The notes: a model not told the origin generated them from the letters alone. 64,000 nt of DNA from Stenopsyche tienmushanensis (GCA_008973525.1 WACJ01000513.1:62001-126000), one strand, 5' to 3'. Positions 1-12,824 are shown, counted from the first letter of the stretch. Numbers and translations: made by a program.

Positions 1-204
1 ACATATGTAGTACCACCAGCTATTAATGGTTTGCTAATCCATAGAGCGGATATTGAATCTTCGTCCATTATATAAAGAACCATTTACTTTGTTTGAAACT
101 CTGTATGTCTTTTGAAAGTACTTGTTGGCACTTTTCTTGGCGGTTTAATCGCTTTCTTCCGTTCTCCACTCTGTACTTGTATTTTTCTCCATTTCACACA
201 GTGG

Positions 205-443
205 ATTTTTTTTTGCTTAAATTAAGCTGTGTGTGTAGTATATAATACAATAGACAAGTGTCCACTGGTTGCTTTACGCTATGTATACACACGGTACGCG
301 TCATGCCGCGCATGCGCTTAACGTGCCTATGATGTGTGCGATAGAGACGGAAAGAATACAAACGATTCTCTCCTTCTTTTCATTCAACTGCCGCTTGAAG
401 CTTCACTTTCTGTGACATTTAAACCTATTTTTCCTGTCGTACC
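205..443 (+). repeat. Dispersed repeat family A, copy 1
   Basis: First of eight related segments in the window. It shows the family landmarks in order: an AT-rich start containing a TATATAATA run, a block resembling a tRNA A-box (here GTCCACTGGTTGCTTTACGC), a GCATGCGC-rich centre, GAGACGGAAAGAATAC, and a tail ending in TTCACTTTCTGTGACATTTAA. It has no coding capacity and no clear terminal inverted repeat. The 5' end is vague because it starts diverging near 205. It may be a SINE or a non-autonomous DNA element. Confidence 0.6.
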
Positions 444-1010
444 CATAGATGTTTCAATTTTAAATTTTAATATTGTTGGATAGGGTCGACTATACTAAAA
501 GATAGCGAATGACAAGCAAGCAATGATTTGTAAAAGTAGCAACGAATAGTAGATTAAATTAGCCAAATAATACTTCAAAAGTATAGTTCAAAGCTTAGTT
601 TTCAACATATAATTTAAACGATGATATAAAAATTATCCAATGAAAATGATCGCACCATGTCGTCTAGTTCATAAGCATTCAAATTGCCTTTTTTTAATTG
701 TTTTAACGTATTATTTGATCAAAAATTCTCAGAATTGCAATGAAATTTTGATATGAATATGCATTTAGTGTCATGCATTGCAAATGGTGTGTATGGGATA
801 TGTGTGATGCAGCTAAAATATCTATCTAATTTCTGATAAGAATCATCAATATAAACGATAAATTATAATTTCGCTTGTGATTTACCTAAGTGAATACAAA
901 TAAGCTTGAGATATAATTATTATATTTTTTTTCAGAGATAATAATGTTAGTTGGGATGTATATGAAGGAATGTCCATAGGAAGTATCGAAAGTATTAAAA
1001 TATTTTTTTT
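444..1010. other. AT-rich spacer, nothing recognised
   Basis: AT-rich non-coding DNA between a family A repeat and a mariner relic. I see no gene, RNA gene or clear repeat. Confidence 0.5.
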
Positions 1011-1900
1011 ATTTCCCTTCGTTATTCAACTCATCTTCTCGTCGCTTGGCAGTCCTTTAATCCCTTTTTTGTAAAAATCTTCCGGCTTAAAGTAAAAAAG
1101 TATTTTAAATGCATTTCCATTTCAGCTGCATTTTTGGATCGTTTTTCTCTCAGGCTTTACTCACATGAATCTGAGAAGATGGAAAACCATCGGGGCGAGA
1201 TCCGGTGGATGATGAGAATGCAGTAAAATTTCCCAGTTTAATTCCCGTAATTTATTCAGTATCAAATTTGTTTCACGAGGGCGTGAATCATTATATTTTT
1301 TATATAGAATTTTATTTATGTATATATATTGAGAATACCATTGATTTTTTTGCAATATATTTTAATAAATAAGCCATATCTCATAACCAGTTACGCAATT
1401 AAAAAAATGGACTTTGTTGCGTTATCAAGAAGGTGTTTAACGCGTTTCGTCGCTCGTTTTTGTTGCGTTCGGCAAAGGCATTAGGTACCCATCCTAGCCC
1501 ATATCATACATCCTATTCGTTTTAACGATGAGTTTTAAATGTGTTTGCACATTAGTCCATGAGAATCCCTGTCTTTATGATAGCTCTTCGATTATCTGCC
1601 GTTGATCTGACTTAATTGGGGATTTAAGTGCATCCTTATTCCAAAATTCGAAGATTCTCCCGTTTTCGGCTAATTCTTTAAGCTCCTATTGCCCGATTTA
1701 ATTTTCTGAAACCAATATTGGCATCCGTGGAATGTTAACACTTCACTAAAAACACCTTCGCGTGTTATGCTGGCGTTTGAGGCATTCCAACCCAAATCAA
1801 GAAAAGCAGGATTCACTGCCAAATATTGTTTTTTTTTTTTTTTGGTTAGTAATGTTTAACAATTGTTCAAAAAAAACACAAAAAACTTTCGAGTCCCCTT
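1010..1900 (-). pseudogene. Decayed mariner transposase
   Basis: Minus-strand remains of an almost full-length mariner transposase (cut-and-paste DDE enzyme), broken by many stops and frameshifts. Reading from about 1,900 downward I see an N-terminal helix-turn-helix block with the residues VLTFHGCQYWFQKIKSGNRS, then a remnant of WVPHEL-type sequence, then VTGYEIW. The family normally has VTGDEKW there, so the first catalytic Asp reads Tyr. From 1,355 to 1,161 follows a block with NKLRELNWEILLHSHHPPDL, matching the family's RELGWEVL..PPYSPDL region. The next catalytic Asp (family SDYHLF) is also lost. The C-terminus (family FYKRGIK.LP) is recognisable near 1,060-1,100 in another frame. Terminal repeats were not found, so the copy is old and inactive. 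Confidence 0.75.
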
Positions 1901-1904
1901 AATA

Positions 1905-3620
1905 ATATGATCTTTTGAAAGTTTGGCTAACGATCCTTTTTATAAAATACTTTTGCACAAATTCAATAGCAATTCATCAGGCTCCAAACGAATCAGAATT
2001 TTGTATAAAATTAGTCGATTGCTATGCAAATTTATCTACAAAATGGCTTCCGAAAAAGAAATGAAACGTTGGAATTTACTTGATTTTAAATCACATCCAT
2101 TCAAACTAGCAAATTTTCCTCAAACTCTATTGATTTACCCATTTCGATTTATGATTTATGAACTTTTGCTCTTCACGCAAAGTTTCAAATTATGTTAATT
2201 TAACTTTTACTTATAATAAATTCTACGGCGGAAATTACCAACTTCAGCCCATAATATGTTGATGCTTCAGAGTGACAATGTTGGCAGCCGAAGAGGTGAT
2301 AACACGAGACTTAGTCCCCAAGCTGAGGAATCACGGATAGATAGGAAGGGCGAGCGAAAAACAAAGAAAGTTAGGTACCCAAGCCACAATGGTCCCTTCA
2401 CTTATGAGCCTGATGCATTCGTTATGACCGGGCCGGGCCGGGCCCTAAATAAGAGGTCATTCCCTCAATAATGCAGAATCCAATTATGGCAGCGAGTTTG
2501 TTAACAAAGTTCTCAGTATAAATTACGTAAAAGTCGTAAACTTCATTTATGCGAGCCGTGCTCAAGTTTTGAGATACGGGAAGCATCCTCGACAGAAATG
2601 CCAACATTCTACCCAACCGAAATGCGTCGGGATCTTTCGAGTTTATTAAAAGCTCCGCACGCTTCTTCTAACACGCATAATATGCTTTTGCCTATGGAAA
2701 CGCGTAACCACGTTTATTTTTCCGCATGCGGTTTTTCAGATCATATATTTCACTGAGGATATCCGGTGCAGATCATTAATACTACAATCGTTTTGGCCTT
2801 TGCGCATTGGTTAATTTAAGGATGTTCACGAGGCCTAAATGGTCGAGGAAACATTCGATTAATTTATAGACGGGTTAATTTCATTAATGAAATCGTAAAT
2901 TTTATACGGACGTCAACTTTGCATCCAGTTCTATTCGATGTTTTTCTTAACGTTCCCACAGACTGACATACGACGAATAAATTGGTCAAAAATTAGGAGC
3001 ATTAATTCGAAAAAGTTTCAATAAGTATTATTCTACAATAAAATAATTTTTTTGGTTTAAAGTGAAAAAATCTGAATTCATTAAGCGATCTGTTAGAATG
3101 TAAATGATCTCGAAAATTAAGTAGTTAAGTTTGGACTATTTGTATAAGGTTTTTGAAGTATGGGTGTGGTAGTGTAAATTGAAACATCACGAAAAGTCAT
3201 ACTCTTCATCATCTTCGAGTTCAAAAAAGAGGATGATAGGTAGAACTATTACTGGTCTTTGGGTTGACGCATACATAACGTTTCACTTTTCTTTCACCAA
3301 TTCAAACCGGTAGTTTCCTAGAAGCTTAAATGTTTTACTTCTCTCGCACAAGAATCTCATGCATTTATTTTAAATATAAGAGAATCAATGAATTTTAGCG
3401 AAATTATTATTATTTTTCAATGATATTTTAATTATTGTTGCAAATCCAGTCTTATTTTATAAATGTCCTCAATTTACTTTTTCAGATTTAAGAAAAAGTC
3501 TAGAAATTAATCCAATTATAACAGGACTTTGTTTCACGAATTTAATAAATTGAACGACCGACAATAGATCGACAATGAATCTGACGAGAGATTCGAAATA
3601 TTAGAGAATTTTATTGATAG
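1905..3620. other. Spacer, AT-rich with one GC-rich microrepeat
   Basis: No gene recognised. A 91-codon plus frame at 1,923-2,198 and a 71-codon plus frame at 2,256-2,471 resemble nothing I know and are probably chance. At 2,428-2,445 there is a short GGGCC tandem (three units), conspicuous in this AT-rich DNA. A moderately GC-rich stretch runs from about 2,230 to 2,720. Confidence 0.4.
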
Positions 3621-3790
3621 GGCACGTCCTCAGGCAAAGAAATCCAGTGGTGTCAGATCTGGAGACCGTGCGAGCCACGGAATAGGGCTGTCAAAATAAT
3701 TAATTTATAGAACAGAGGTGCCTACAAAAGAAATCCTAATTAAAGGGAAAATCGCCGCCTTTGCAAAATTGAAAGAGGAAATGCTACTTG
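3620..3790 (-). pseudogene. IS630-like transposase C-terminal remnant, copy 1
   Basis: On the minus strand, codons 3,677-3,633 read WLARSPDLTPLDFFA followed by a stop at 3,632-3,630. This is the third-catalytic-Asp segment (SPDLTPLDFF) of the widespread arthropod IS630/Tc1/mariner-type transposase. Upstream on that strand, near 3,745-3,790, is a block shared with the second remnant near 7.55 kb (TTTGCAAAGGCGGCGA in minus-strand sense), so both derive from the same element family. Nothing else of the transposase remains. Confidence 0.65.
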
Positions 3791-5345
3791 CTACAGACAA
3801 CTACAGTTGAAATAAGAAAAAGGTGTATTGTGTGAATACGAAGCAGAGGTGGTCAATTTGAACAAATTTTAAAAATAAATGTGATAACATAAAAAGTATT
3901 TTTAAGCCCTAACCCTTTCAACCTGGTAACTCTTCAGTTTAATGACTTTTTAAATGATTTGTATGACATGTAATATAAAATTGGAAAGGGTATAATCTAG
4001 AAAACTTTTAAAAACTAAATTAAGTTCAAAGTAGTTGTTAGTTTTTACATTTAGAGGATTTAAAAGTTGATATTTAACATTCGTTTGTACATTTTTTGTG
4101 ACTTTGGAAGCTCAGAACTAATTTTCTTTAAACCAATTGCATAAAATAATAATGTATTTTGATAAAAAAAAATTACAAAATACAAAACCTATTATTTAGT
4201 GCTATTATGACATCAGATTAAAAAGTTATGATGATTTAAAGGTATTTTTTCAAAATGTGAAAAAAAAACTATTTTGACTACCCTGACACTTAGGACATAG
4301 GGCCTATGTATGAAACGTAGCAAAAGACCCCTTTAAGCCCCAAACAAAAATTGATCCATCTATATGTGTACATTGTTGTTACAAAGCTGTTTATTTTTAC
4401 AAACATTATCAATAATATTTAAATTTGTATTCTCCCAATAATTAATTATTGAGAATTAATGATGCGTGAATAATTTTGGCTCACACCGATTGGAATTTCA
4501 TATATTCGCAAGGCTTGCGAAAGTTTTTGCAGACTCATAGAGCATCGGTTTCCAGTGACAAATATTACATTTCATTGTCACTCAATTCAATTCATAATCT
4601 TCGCACGAAGTAGACAGTTAATGATTAGCATGTAGGACTAGTTTCTACGAGGTCAGATCCCTGGCTGTGGTTTTATAGAACTTGAACTCGGTCAAATATT
4701 GAAATGCTGGATCATCCTCGAGGGCATCGTTTGTCATGCTGTCACTTTATCTGCGATAACTTTGTCAACTGTGTCGAAAACGAATTGTTCGTCGCCAACA
4801 AAAATATCTCCAAGTAATAAACATGAGAAATGTGGTTTGGAATAAACAATGTTTGGAAACAGTCCGCTGGAGTGAAGCCAGAGACCCATGAACGAGCTAT
4901 GTCATTGGATATATTAACATGTTTCGCACACTAGGGTAGGTTAAGTTTATTCTTTTTACAGCATAATAATTAGTCAAATTATGTACGATTATTTATAAAT
5001 GTATATTTGCTTAAAATCTGCCGATCTTGAGACGTTTTTCAATTTAGTTTAGTGTTCCAATATTTTGGAAATTGTTATATTAACCTAAATGTTGTTTATT
5101 ATGTAGACATTTAGAAGTGTTAATATTTACATTAGGCAAAAAATAACAACTTTCTGATATCTCGGACATGATGGTTTGCCCACGGTCACAAAATAACATA
5201 GACATTTATTTAGCAATAGCTTACAAAAAATATTAATTAATAACAAAATACTGACAGACCGATTATTTTTAATATATATAAATATGAGCACATTCGGATG
5301 TTTTATTTTTGTTCTATAAAATCGGACATTTCACCTGAAAACACC
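3790..5345. other. Spacer, nothing recognised
   Basis: AT-rich, low-information DNA. A moderately GC-richer patch lies near 4,630-4,800. No gene, RNA gene or transposon end identified. Confidence 0.45.
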
Positions 5346-5349
5346 TGAT

Positions 5350-5469
5350 AATGGAAACATCAATCAAAGATGTTTGGATACACGAAATCTCAGTTAAGCA
5401 CGTCCGACGCATTGAAAAGTTCGTAGGACGTTTGGAAAAAAATGTAATGGAGGTCATACTAAATATTGA
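5350..5469 (+). pseudogene. Tc1-like transposase C-terminus relic
   Basis: The plus strand reads DVWIHEISVKHVRRIEKF in one frame. After a frameshift in the A-run near 5,436-5,442 it reads KCNGGHTKY followed by a stop (TGA at 5,467-5,469). The ending GG(H/Y)TKY-stop, preceded by an I-x-V-x-x-(I/L)-R-x-L-V-x-S-M-x-R-R-like segment, is the characteristic C-terminus of Tc1 transposases. Upstream sequence no longer shows the SPDLNPIE catalytic region. It is a short dead remnant. Confidence 0.6.
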
Positions 5470-5940
5470 CTGTTCTGAGAATACTGTGAAAGCCTTTTAT
5501 GATATATTATTTAAGCATTGAAATTAGCTTTTAAAAATTTATTTCGAGTAAACATCAGTCTCTTTTTTCTCAAACTAAAACTGAAAAACTTTCATATTTC
5601 AGCCACAGCTGTATATATTATTTGAATAATATAAATTGGCTTATTTTTATACCAAAAAGACGGGATGTTCTGCGAAATATTTATGAAAAGAAATAGCATT
5701 TATAATATTACTTTAAAAGGCGAACAGCCTCTTACAAGATATAAGATAAAAGTCTTGAAAATAAAATTGAGAGCGGATTGGAAGATGGTATAAAATATGA
5801 CAATAAAATGTTGCAAAACCAATTATGTTGTCATAGTGCTATATTCCGCTATTATGAATATTTTTGATCTAAAAACATTTTAAAATTTTGCTCTAAAGGA
5901 ACATTAAAGTGATCAATTTTTTAAAGTGAAATTTCTATAA
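5470..5940. other. AT-rich spacer
   Basis: No feature recognised between the Tc1 relic and a family A repeat. Confidence 0.45.
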
Positions 5941-6152
5941 GCGCGCTAGGGAAAATTAGCTTGAACATCACAAGAAGTGAAACCCAACAGGCAGTTGATC
6001 GAAAAAATGTAACCACTGCACCAGTGATGCACCTTTTTTAATTATATATTACACAAACATTGCTTAACATTTAAGCTAAAAATTTCCGTTAACAAATAGT
6101 ATAAAAACAATGCACAAAATCAACTTTTCCTAGGGGCTAAGAGGTTTTAATT
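5941..6152 (-). repeat. Dispersed repeat family A, copy 2
   Basis: Reverse-oriented copy. Read on the minus strand it begins CTCTTAGCCCCTAGGAAAAG, continues TTGATTTTGTGCATTG and GTGTAATATATAATTAAAA, carries GGTGCAGTGGTTACA at the A-box-like position, and ends GGGTTTCACTTCTTGTGATG with TTCAAGCTAATTTTCCCTAG. The GC-rich CATGCGC centre of copies 1 and 8 is missing, so this is an internally shorter version. Confidence 0.65.
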
Positions 6153-6154
6153 CA

Positions 6155-7510
6155 ATCGCATGAGAGTATTATTTTCTTTATTAGATTTTCTCTTTTACAC
6201 CCAATCCGCATCGAGAAATGGCTTAGGAAATACATTTGTAACTATTAAAATATGAGATGCGTGCATTTATTGCTTTGGTTTTATATTATTTTTTTTTGGA
6301 TTTATAACAAGATAACGCCATGAAATTCGGCAAAATTAATGCAGAAAAATGCAAATTATTATAGAACATTTTTTACCAAATATCGCACCCCTTCAATACT
6401 ATATTTTAAAGTCCATAGAATGCTCATTACAAAATATAAATTATCAAATAAAGAATTATGTTTGAGGATTTTAACTCTTTTTATTTAGTATTCGACAACA
6501 ATTTTAAATAACTCCATTAAATTATTCAGTCGGAAAGATGTAATCCATTGCTCAATTTTTCAATTACGAACAGCTCATGTAAAAGTCTGTTGGAATACAA
6601 GTTGAAATATCAACGAGCAGCTTCCAATTATAGGGTGCTATCAATCGAGAAGTTAAAAGCGTTCTTTTGATCAGACGAAGAGCTTGTTAAATGCAACCTT
6701 CCAGCAAAGTATATTTCCTTCGTTCCTCGAAGATGTGCTGGGAAATATTTTCATCCTGTTTTTATTTACTTTAACAAATGAACTAATGACACTTCCTATT
6801 GGTTGAGCATTTGTTGGAGTAATCTTTGAATTGATAGAAATTGCCTCTCATTAAATATTAGTAATTCTTGATGCGTTAACGTATCACACTGTATGCACAC
6901 GACGCTCATGAAATCCCACGGGATTGCTTTAATTTATTAAATATCCCATCGCGAAATTCATGTAATGTATTCCTTTTTCATCGAGAATAATGAAGGTTTT
7001 TTTTTAAAAGTCATGCTAAGTTGCAGTTTATTTTTAGCTCCCCAGAATGCTGGGAAACAAATTGCATTTAATCCCTAGGGAAAATGTATATACAAGAAAA
7101 CAAATTCATTTTTAAACTCAGCAATCTAAGTAAGATGTTTTTAAAAGCACTATTCTAAGGTGTTTATTTAGTTTTCAAAATGCATAGATGAAAACCAATT
7201 TAAACAGTTTTTCTAAAATACATTTGCAGAATATAGTTCCTTAATATATTATAACTATACTGGCCGCCCATTACTTATTATTAAAATTAGTTTTGTATGT
7301 AAAAACGTCATCCAATTTGACAAGTTTTCGAAGCGTTCCCATGGAGCACAAATGACATAAAAAAATATTCGAAAAACGAATATGAAATTGAAAAAAATAT
7401 TTGAATATTTGAACGCTTTCCAACGATATGATACCAAAGGGCTTAGAAAATACTTTTTATACTTAAGATTTTGTTATTAAATGTATTTACAAAATTTGTT
7501 GAGATTGGCT
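6155..7510. other. AT-rich spacer
   Basis: No gene or element recognised. Predominantly A/T with poly-A and poly-T runs. Confidence 0.45.
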
Positions 7511-7660
7511 ACCTTTGCTTTGTATACACACACTTCCTCTGCTAAAATTTCCTCTTTCATTTTTGCAAAGGCGGCGAGTATTCTTTCAATTACATGGCTT
7601 CGCACGGTCTCCAGACCTGACACCACTGGATTTTTTGACTAGGGACGTGGGACGTTTCGC
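7510..7660 (+). pseudogene. IS630-like transposase C-terminal remnant, copy 2
   Basis: Codons from 7,599 read FARSPDLTPLDFLTRDVGR, matching the last catalytic segment (PPRSPDLTPLDFFLWG) of the arthropod IS630/Tc1/mariner-type transposase, with the Asp retained. The upstream 80 bp share a block with the minus-strand remnant at 3.62-3.79 kb, including GCAAAGGCGGCGA, giving an inverted pair about 4 kb apart. The rest of the transposase is absent. Confidence 0.65.
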
Positions 7661-8640
7661 AACATATCCATGACCTGTTGAATGGACTTTATGATTTAAT
7701 CTATCAATTTTAATGTACTTATATAGTGATTTGTGACCAACATATAGGCAGGCCATGTCTGGTATATGACTACTTATTTAAAAAAATATATCTAGAGAAA
7801 AATATGTTAATACATTTAAAAAAGTATCAAACCTACTATTATCGATCGTAATTTATACAATTCATTAAATATGTAACAATGGAGCGTCATTCGACTAGAC
7901 TGGTCTCTAAATTGCTGAAGAAAGATTGACTTCTTGGACTAAGCTGCTTGGTCCCGGACAAGAAGCGCCAAGATAGGAATGGCGGAGTGTGAATCTGTGG
8001 TAGAACTTATTTTTAAAATTTCAAATAAAATGGTGTGATAATGATAATAATGGTCCAGAACGAAATCCATGTTGCAGACGGTCAGAGATATTATAAAATC
8101 TTCCCGATTATCATTGCAATGAACATTGATATCTGATTAAAGAAAACTTACTCTTTCTTTAAGGATATGTGGAGACTTGTAACCGAACATAGTGGTGTTA
8201 CTACACAGGAGTATTTCTATACCGATCCAATAATTAATAAAATTTTATTATGATTGGGTCATCTGGAAACGTTTATGATGGAACAATCTCCGGGACAAAA
8301 AAATATCAATGGAAATGGATTCTGATCTAACATCCATCATAGATAGCATCTAGCCTCCTCCCCCACAATATATAGTTCATATTATACATTAACCCTAAAT
8401 GTGAATTTTTAAAGAATGACTTAAGATTTCATCACCTTATCCTAATTGTTCAAAGGCACGTTCGTATTTTCCTGCTAGGCATGAAAAGTATCGGATATAT
8501 GAGACTTTTTGGACAAATGACTTTTATGAGAGCCTTCAGCATAAACGAAACGGGGGGCTAAATTGTGATATGTGTGTATATGCACGGGAGTTTATTTTGG
8601 GATGAATTAAAAAATTTCGAACTTTAGCAGGTGTGTGGAT
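7660..8640. other. Spacer, nothing recognised
   Basis: Mixed-composition DNA without a recognisable gene or element. Confidence 0.4.
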
Positions 8641-9010
8641 GTTCTCGGATGTGTCAAGTGCCAGTTGGGGGTCTTTTATTTGTGTGAAGCTCAAGAGGGA
8701 GCTTGAATTGGCGTCTAGAAAGGTAAAGAATGAGCGGGTGTAGGGAGGGCCTGAGGAAAAATGAGAGCGAATAAGGGTGAGGGGTGGGTGGAGAAGCGAT
8801 ACGCTTATATATTTTAAGCGGCGAGATTAATGAGCCTTCACGCCGTTTCACACCTCGCTGCCGCGGCCTGCTCTGGGGGACCTTATGATTACAAATCTTT
8901 AAAAGTAATGTTTTTTATACGCGGCCAAGGAAATGAGCTGATTTAATTAACTCCGGACTAAGCGGGCGAACAAAGAGGGCCACTGGAAAAAATAAATAAC
9001 CAGATCCGGG
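8640..9010. other. GC-rich island, candidate regulatory block
   Basis: A sharp rise in GC and sequence complexity against AT-rich flanks, with a G-rich strand at 8,735-8,800 and sequences such as CGCTGCCGCGGCCTGCTCTG. It contains no long open frame and no transposase similarity. I read it as a possible conserved cis-regulatory element; the sequence alone cannot prove it. Confidence 0.3.
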
Positions 9011-9110
9011 GCATGTGGTTGCTTATGCCTTCGTTTTGCTAAAGGACTCATATAAAACCTCAATAATTAGATAAAACTTTTCTTCTATCAAACGCACCTT
9101 CATCCAACTA

Positions 9111-9358
9111 GAAATTAAACTTCTTAGCTCCTAGAAAAAATGATTTTATGGATTGCGGTTTTAAAGATTGAAACTGTGTGCTGTGTAATATATAATAAAA
9201 TAGGCACGCTAATGTTCTAGTGGTTGCTTTATGCCACGAATAAACACAGTAGCGGCAGCGCAGTACTTGCGTGTAGCGTATCTAAAATTTATTCGATGGA
9301 GATTTTTCGACTAACTTTTCCAAAACAAGGTTTCACTTTTCGTCACGTTTAGGTCAGT
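9111..9358 (+). repeat. Dispersed repeat family A, copy 3
   Basis: Begins AAATTAAACTTCTTAGCTCC and contains GTGTAATATATAATAAAATA. At the A-box-like position it has GTTCTAGTGGTTGCTTTATG. It ends GGTTTCACTTTTCGTCACG plus TTTAGGTCAG. The orientation matches copies 1, 6, 7 and 8. The flank after 9,360 is unrelated AT-rich DNA. Confidence 0.65.
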
Positions 9359-9359
9359 T

Positions 9360-11613
9360 CAATATTTTCAAATATTTCCATAGCTACAGCGTCATTTGTG
9401 ACATCACTCCTGCGAACCCCATTTCTAAATTACTGTAAAATATGCTAATTTTCTACTCGAACTTGAAATACCTCGAATTCGAACAATTGGTTGCTTACCA
9501 TACCTCTTTTATGCCTAACATCTTACTACTTCCAGCTACGTTGAAGTTCTTCCTAAGATACGTTGAATTTGTTTTTTGATCAGATCAATCGCTCGTTTGT
9601 TGTCTATTTGTCCGTAATAATACTTGAGAAATAAAATAGCATCAAAGTTATCCGATTATTTCTGTTTAAACCAACGTCAATGTCAATCAAAAAATTCACA
9701 ATAACATCATATATTTGATTTAATCATGACATACGCACATTTTTGAAGGTATTTAAGCTCCGTCATTTGCCAAAGGGGACATATAAAAATCTCTCATAAA
9801 TATTTAATATACTTGGATAATATATAATTTACCATTGTATTTTTAACATATTACAATAAACATATAAATGCACCCATTTTTATACAATTAGAAATATATC
9901 AATTAAAATTATTTTTTATATGTTTTGCCTTCTTATCGACAATAATCCAAATTTCAAATTGATATTCCTCAAAACTAACCGATATTATAATTACTATCAT
10001 GAATGAATGTCGATTGTAAAATTAATTTGATTCAATATTGTTGGTATAGTATTCGCCAAAAATAAATATTCAATGGCTATTTCCAGACATTGTATGTTTT
10101 TTGACAGTGGAAATAATTAGTTTTCCCAATTGGATTCAATATACTGAATGGGCAATATTATATGTAATACAGCATTCATTCGTATCTACGTCAAATAGGA
10201 ATATTTGATCTGGTTTGAGGCAATTCAATTGAAGTCACAATTCATTTAGCAATATCAAACAATATTGGGCCGGCAAAAAAATGAATGAGCCTTTTTAATT
10301 AACCATCAAATCTTTTATTCATGTTCTTAAGCATTTTATTCTCAGCACGAAAAAATGGGCAATGGAAGAAAACCCAAAAAAATATTCGGATATTAATCAT
10401 TTTAGATCGATAAGGAAGGCATTTTATCGCAATAAACGACATAATAAATCGATCATCCTCCGATAAATGCAAAAACTATATCCGTTGAATTTTCATATTG
10501 ATCAATATCATCTAATATTTTCCATAGAAATAATACGCTTTACATTTTTAAATCATCCCTTGGTTCAAAGGCTGTATTATTTGTTGATAAAAAACTTTTC
10601 AACATTTGGATAATTTAATTTTTCTAAATTCTAGTCTAGAGTTTAGAAAAAATCGATTTTTTTGGATATTTTCAAAGTTTTTTTCAAAGACATCTGTATG
10701 TATTTTCCAAAAGAAATTTAAAAAATTTTATTTTTTTACGAAGTTATAGCTATTTTAAACGCGTTTTTCTCAAAACTACTTTTTTCAACACTGTTGACGT
10801 GATATCTCTACCTTTTACAAAAAACTTTTTAAAAATTAAAACTGTAAAATAAGGCCAAAAATGACCTTTTTTTAAACAGTCGCAATTTTGTGAAAATATT
10901 ATTTTTTTCTTTAAAATAGAAACTAAAGTAACATTTTTACTAATTAAGAGTTTTTTATTTTTTATTTTAGATAACTATAAATCAACCAAAACAAGTTATT
11001 TTTTTACCCCTTACACTTAACCCAACCTATAACTAACTGTGGTACGAGCATTTTTATTTGCTTTCCAATAAACAGACAGATTCGTTTTGGCATATTCTTT
11101 CAATGCTCGGAGAAAGACCGATTAACAAGTATAGGCTTCATTATAAAATCTCCAGAAAAATTAGAACATAAGGATAAAGATATTCTTTCTTTCTCCACTT
11201 TTAGTCCCTTCGTAGCTTCGATATGTCGTTGTTTTTCCTAATAACTATACCTAATTTTATGAGGTGCAAAATTCAATGGCATTAATCATTGAATTTTGCA
11301 TTGAAAGGCGAAAAATAAAATATGAATTTATGAAATCTAAAAAGTATATATTTGTTTTCGCAATATTCGAAGCTAATCTTAAAAGCTTAAACGTGTTTGG
11401 GGAAAAGTTTTAAGACATTAGAATCTACCAGAATGTAAAATATGATATGCCACTAATGAATATACAATAAGTTTGAATTTAAAAGTTTGTTCTAGCGTAT
11501 TTGCAACTAAATAGTTTCCAATAATAGGAGAGCTCTCAGGGAACGACGTTCATATTTTGTTCGTTTTTATGGAACAGGGATAGTTTACATCTGGACAGGC
11601 TACTCTATCATAA
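9360..11613. other. AT-rich spacer
   Basis: Very AT-rich with many homopolymer runs, especially 10,600-11,000. No gene, RNA gene or transposon recognised. Confidence 0.5.
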
Positions 11614-11969
11614 TCTTATATATAAAAATCAATATCTGTTTGTTTATATTTAATACGCTACCATACCGTTCATCCGATTGCGATGAAACTTTGAGGAGTT
11701 ATTGTGCGCATCTTTGTAAACGTTATAGAATTAGTAAAAGTTTAAGTTTATTCAAACGCCTCGCATATATTTATTATACGAGGCGTTTAGCGAATGTACC
11801 ATGTTGGCGCATATTGGTCTGGTGAAATGAAGCTTGGGCAGTGGGGAAGGGGAGAGGAAATCGGAAGACAGTCATGTGTATGCATATTTTTGGATTCGTG
11901 TTTTTGCGTTTTTTCCCAAATCATTACTAAGCGCGTGTGGCATTGCAACGCATGTCGTGTATTCGCTAG
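11614..11969 (+). mobile_element. Non-autonomous Helitron, 356 bp, both ends
   Basis: The 5' end is TCTTATATATAAAAATCAAT, the hallmark start of a common insect Helitron group (TCxTATATATAAAAATGAATxxCTGTTxGTTTGT). Further in, CATCCGATTGCGATGAAACTTTGAGG matches the conserved subterminal region seen in that group. The 3' end is a GC-containing segment (GGCATTGCAACGCATGTCG) followed by TATTCG and CTAG at 11,966-11,969. The insertion lies between A (11,613) and T (11,970), as expected for Helitrons, without target duplication. An internal perfect 10-bp inverted repeat (11,754-11,763 and 11,779-11,788) flanks an AT loop. It encodes no RepHel protein. Confidence 0.8.
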
Positions 11970-12820
11970 TCTGTTATAAATTCTTCTAGGAAATTTTAAA
12001 GCTTTAATATTCTAGAATTTGAAGAAAATTTAATTTACGTCATATGAATGAAAACGTATTTGATTTTTTATGGGGTTGTCATTAACAGTAATGGTGAACC
12101 TGTGACTTATATCAATGCGGATGATTTTTTGGTGGCAAATAGAAAATGTTTTATTTTATTTGTGAAACATGTTTTCTGAGATACATTGATTGATTTATTT
12201 TTGCAACAAATTTATAAAACTAAGGGTAAGACACAAGATAAATGACTTCACGTACAAACCAAAATACTTCAAATATTTTAAGATTAAATTTGCATAATAG
12301 TAGCTCATAGATCTCCTAAGCCCACATTAAAAATGCAATTCATTTTAGGTGTAAATAATCACATAGTTAATTTGCTTATAGCGAAATTTTATATTCGTTT
12401 ACTAGAATTATCGCAATAAAGCATTTACATTGGAAATCAACGTCTACGTTATTGAGTTTGAAAACATTTTTAATAAAAGCTTCCGAGATTTAACATGACG
12501 GACAAATAAGTTAGAAGAGAAGGCCATTTGTTTGTTGACAAAAACGATGCCAATCGTATTGGAGGTTGAAAACTACGAGCAGCTTTTGCATTCAAAGAGA
12601 AGAAATTCATTAAATTGTAAGATTTTCAACTTTTCAAAGCGGAAAATCATTTATTATTTTCTCCTAGTAATGTTCATTAGATGTAACTAACAAAATGAAA
12701 AAGTTTTCAATCCAAAAGAAGTATTTTAAATTAACATCGATAGATGATCATCTCCTTATAAGATAACCTATATATTATATATATTATATATGTATATAAT
12801 TAAGATGCAAATCATATAAG
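11970..12820. other. AT-rich spacer
   Basis: Nothing recognised except a degenerate TATATTA microsatellite near 12,765-12,800. Confidence 0.45.
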
Positions 12821-12824
12821 CCCG

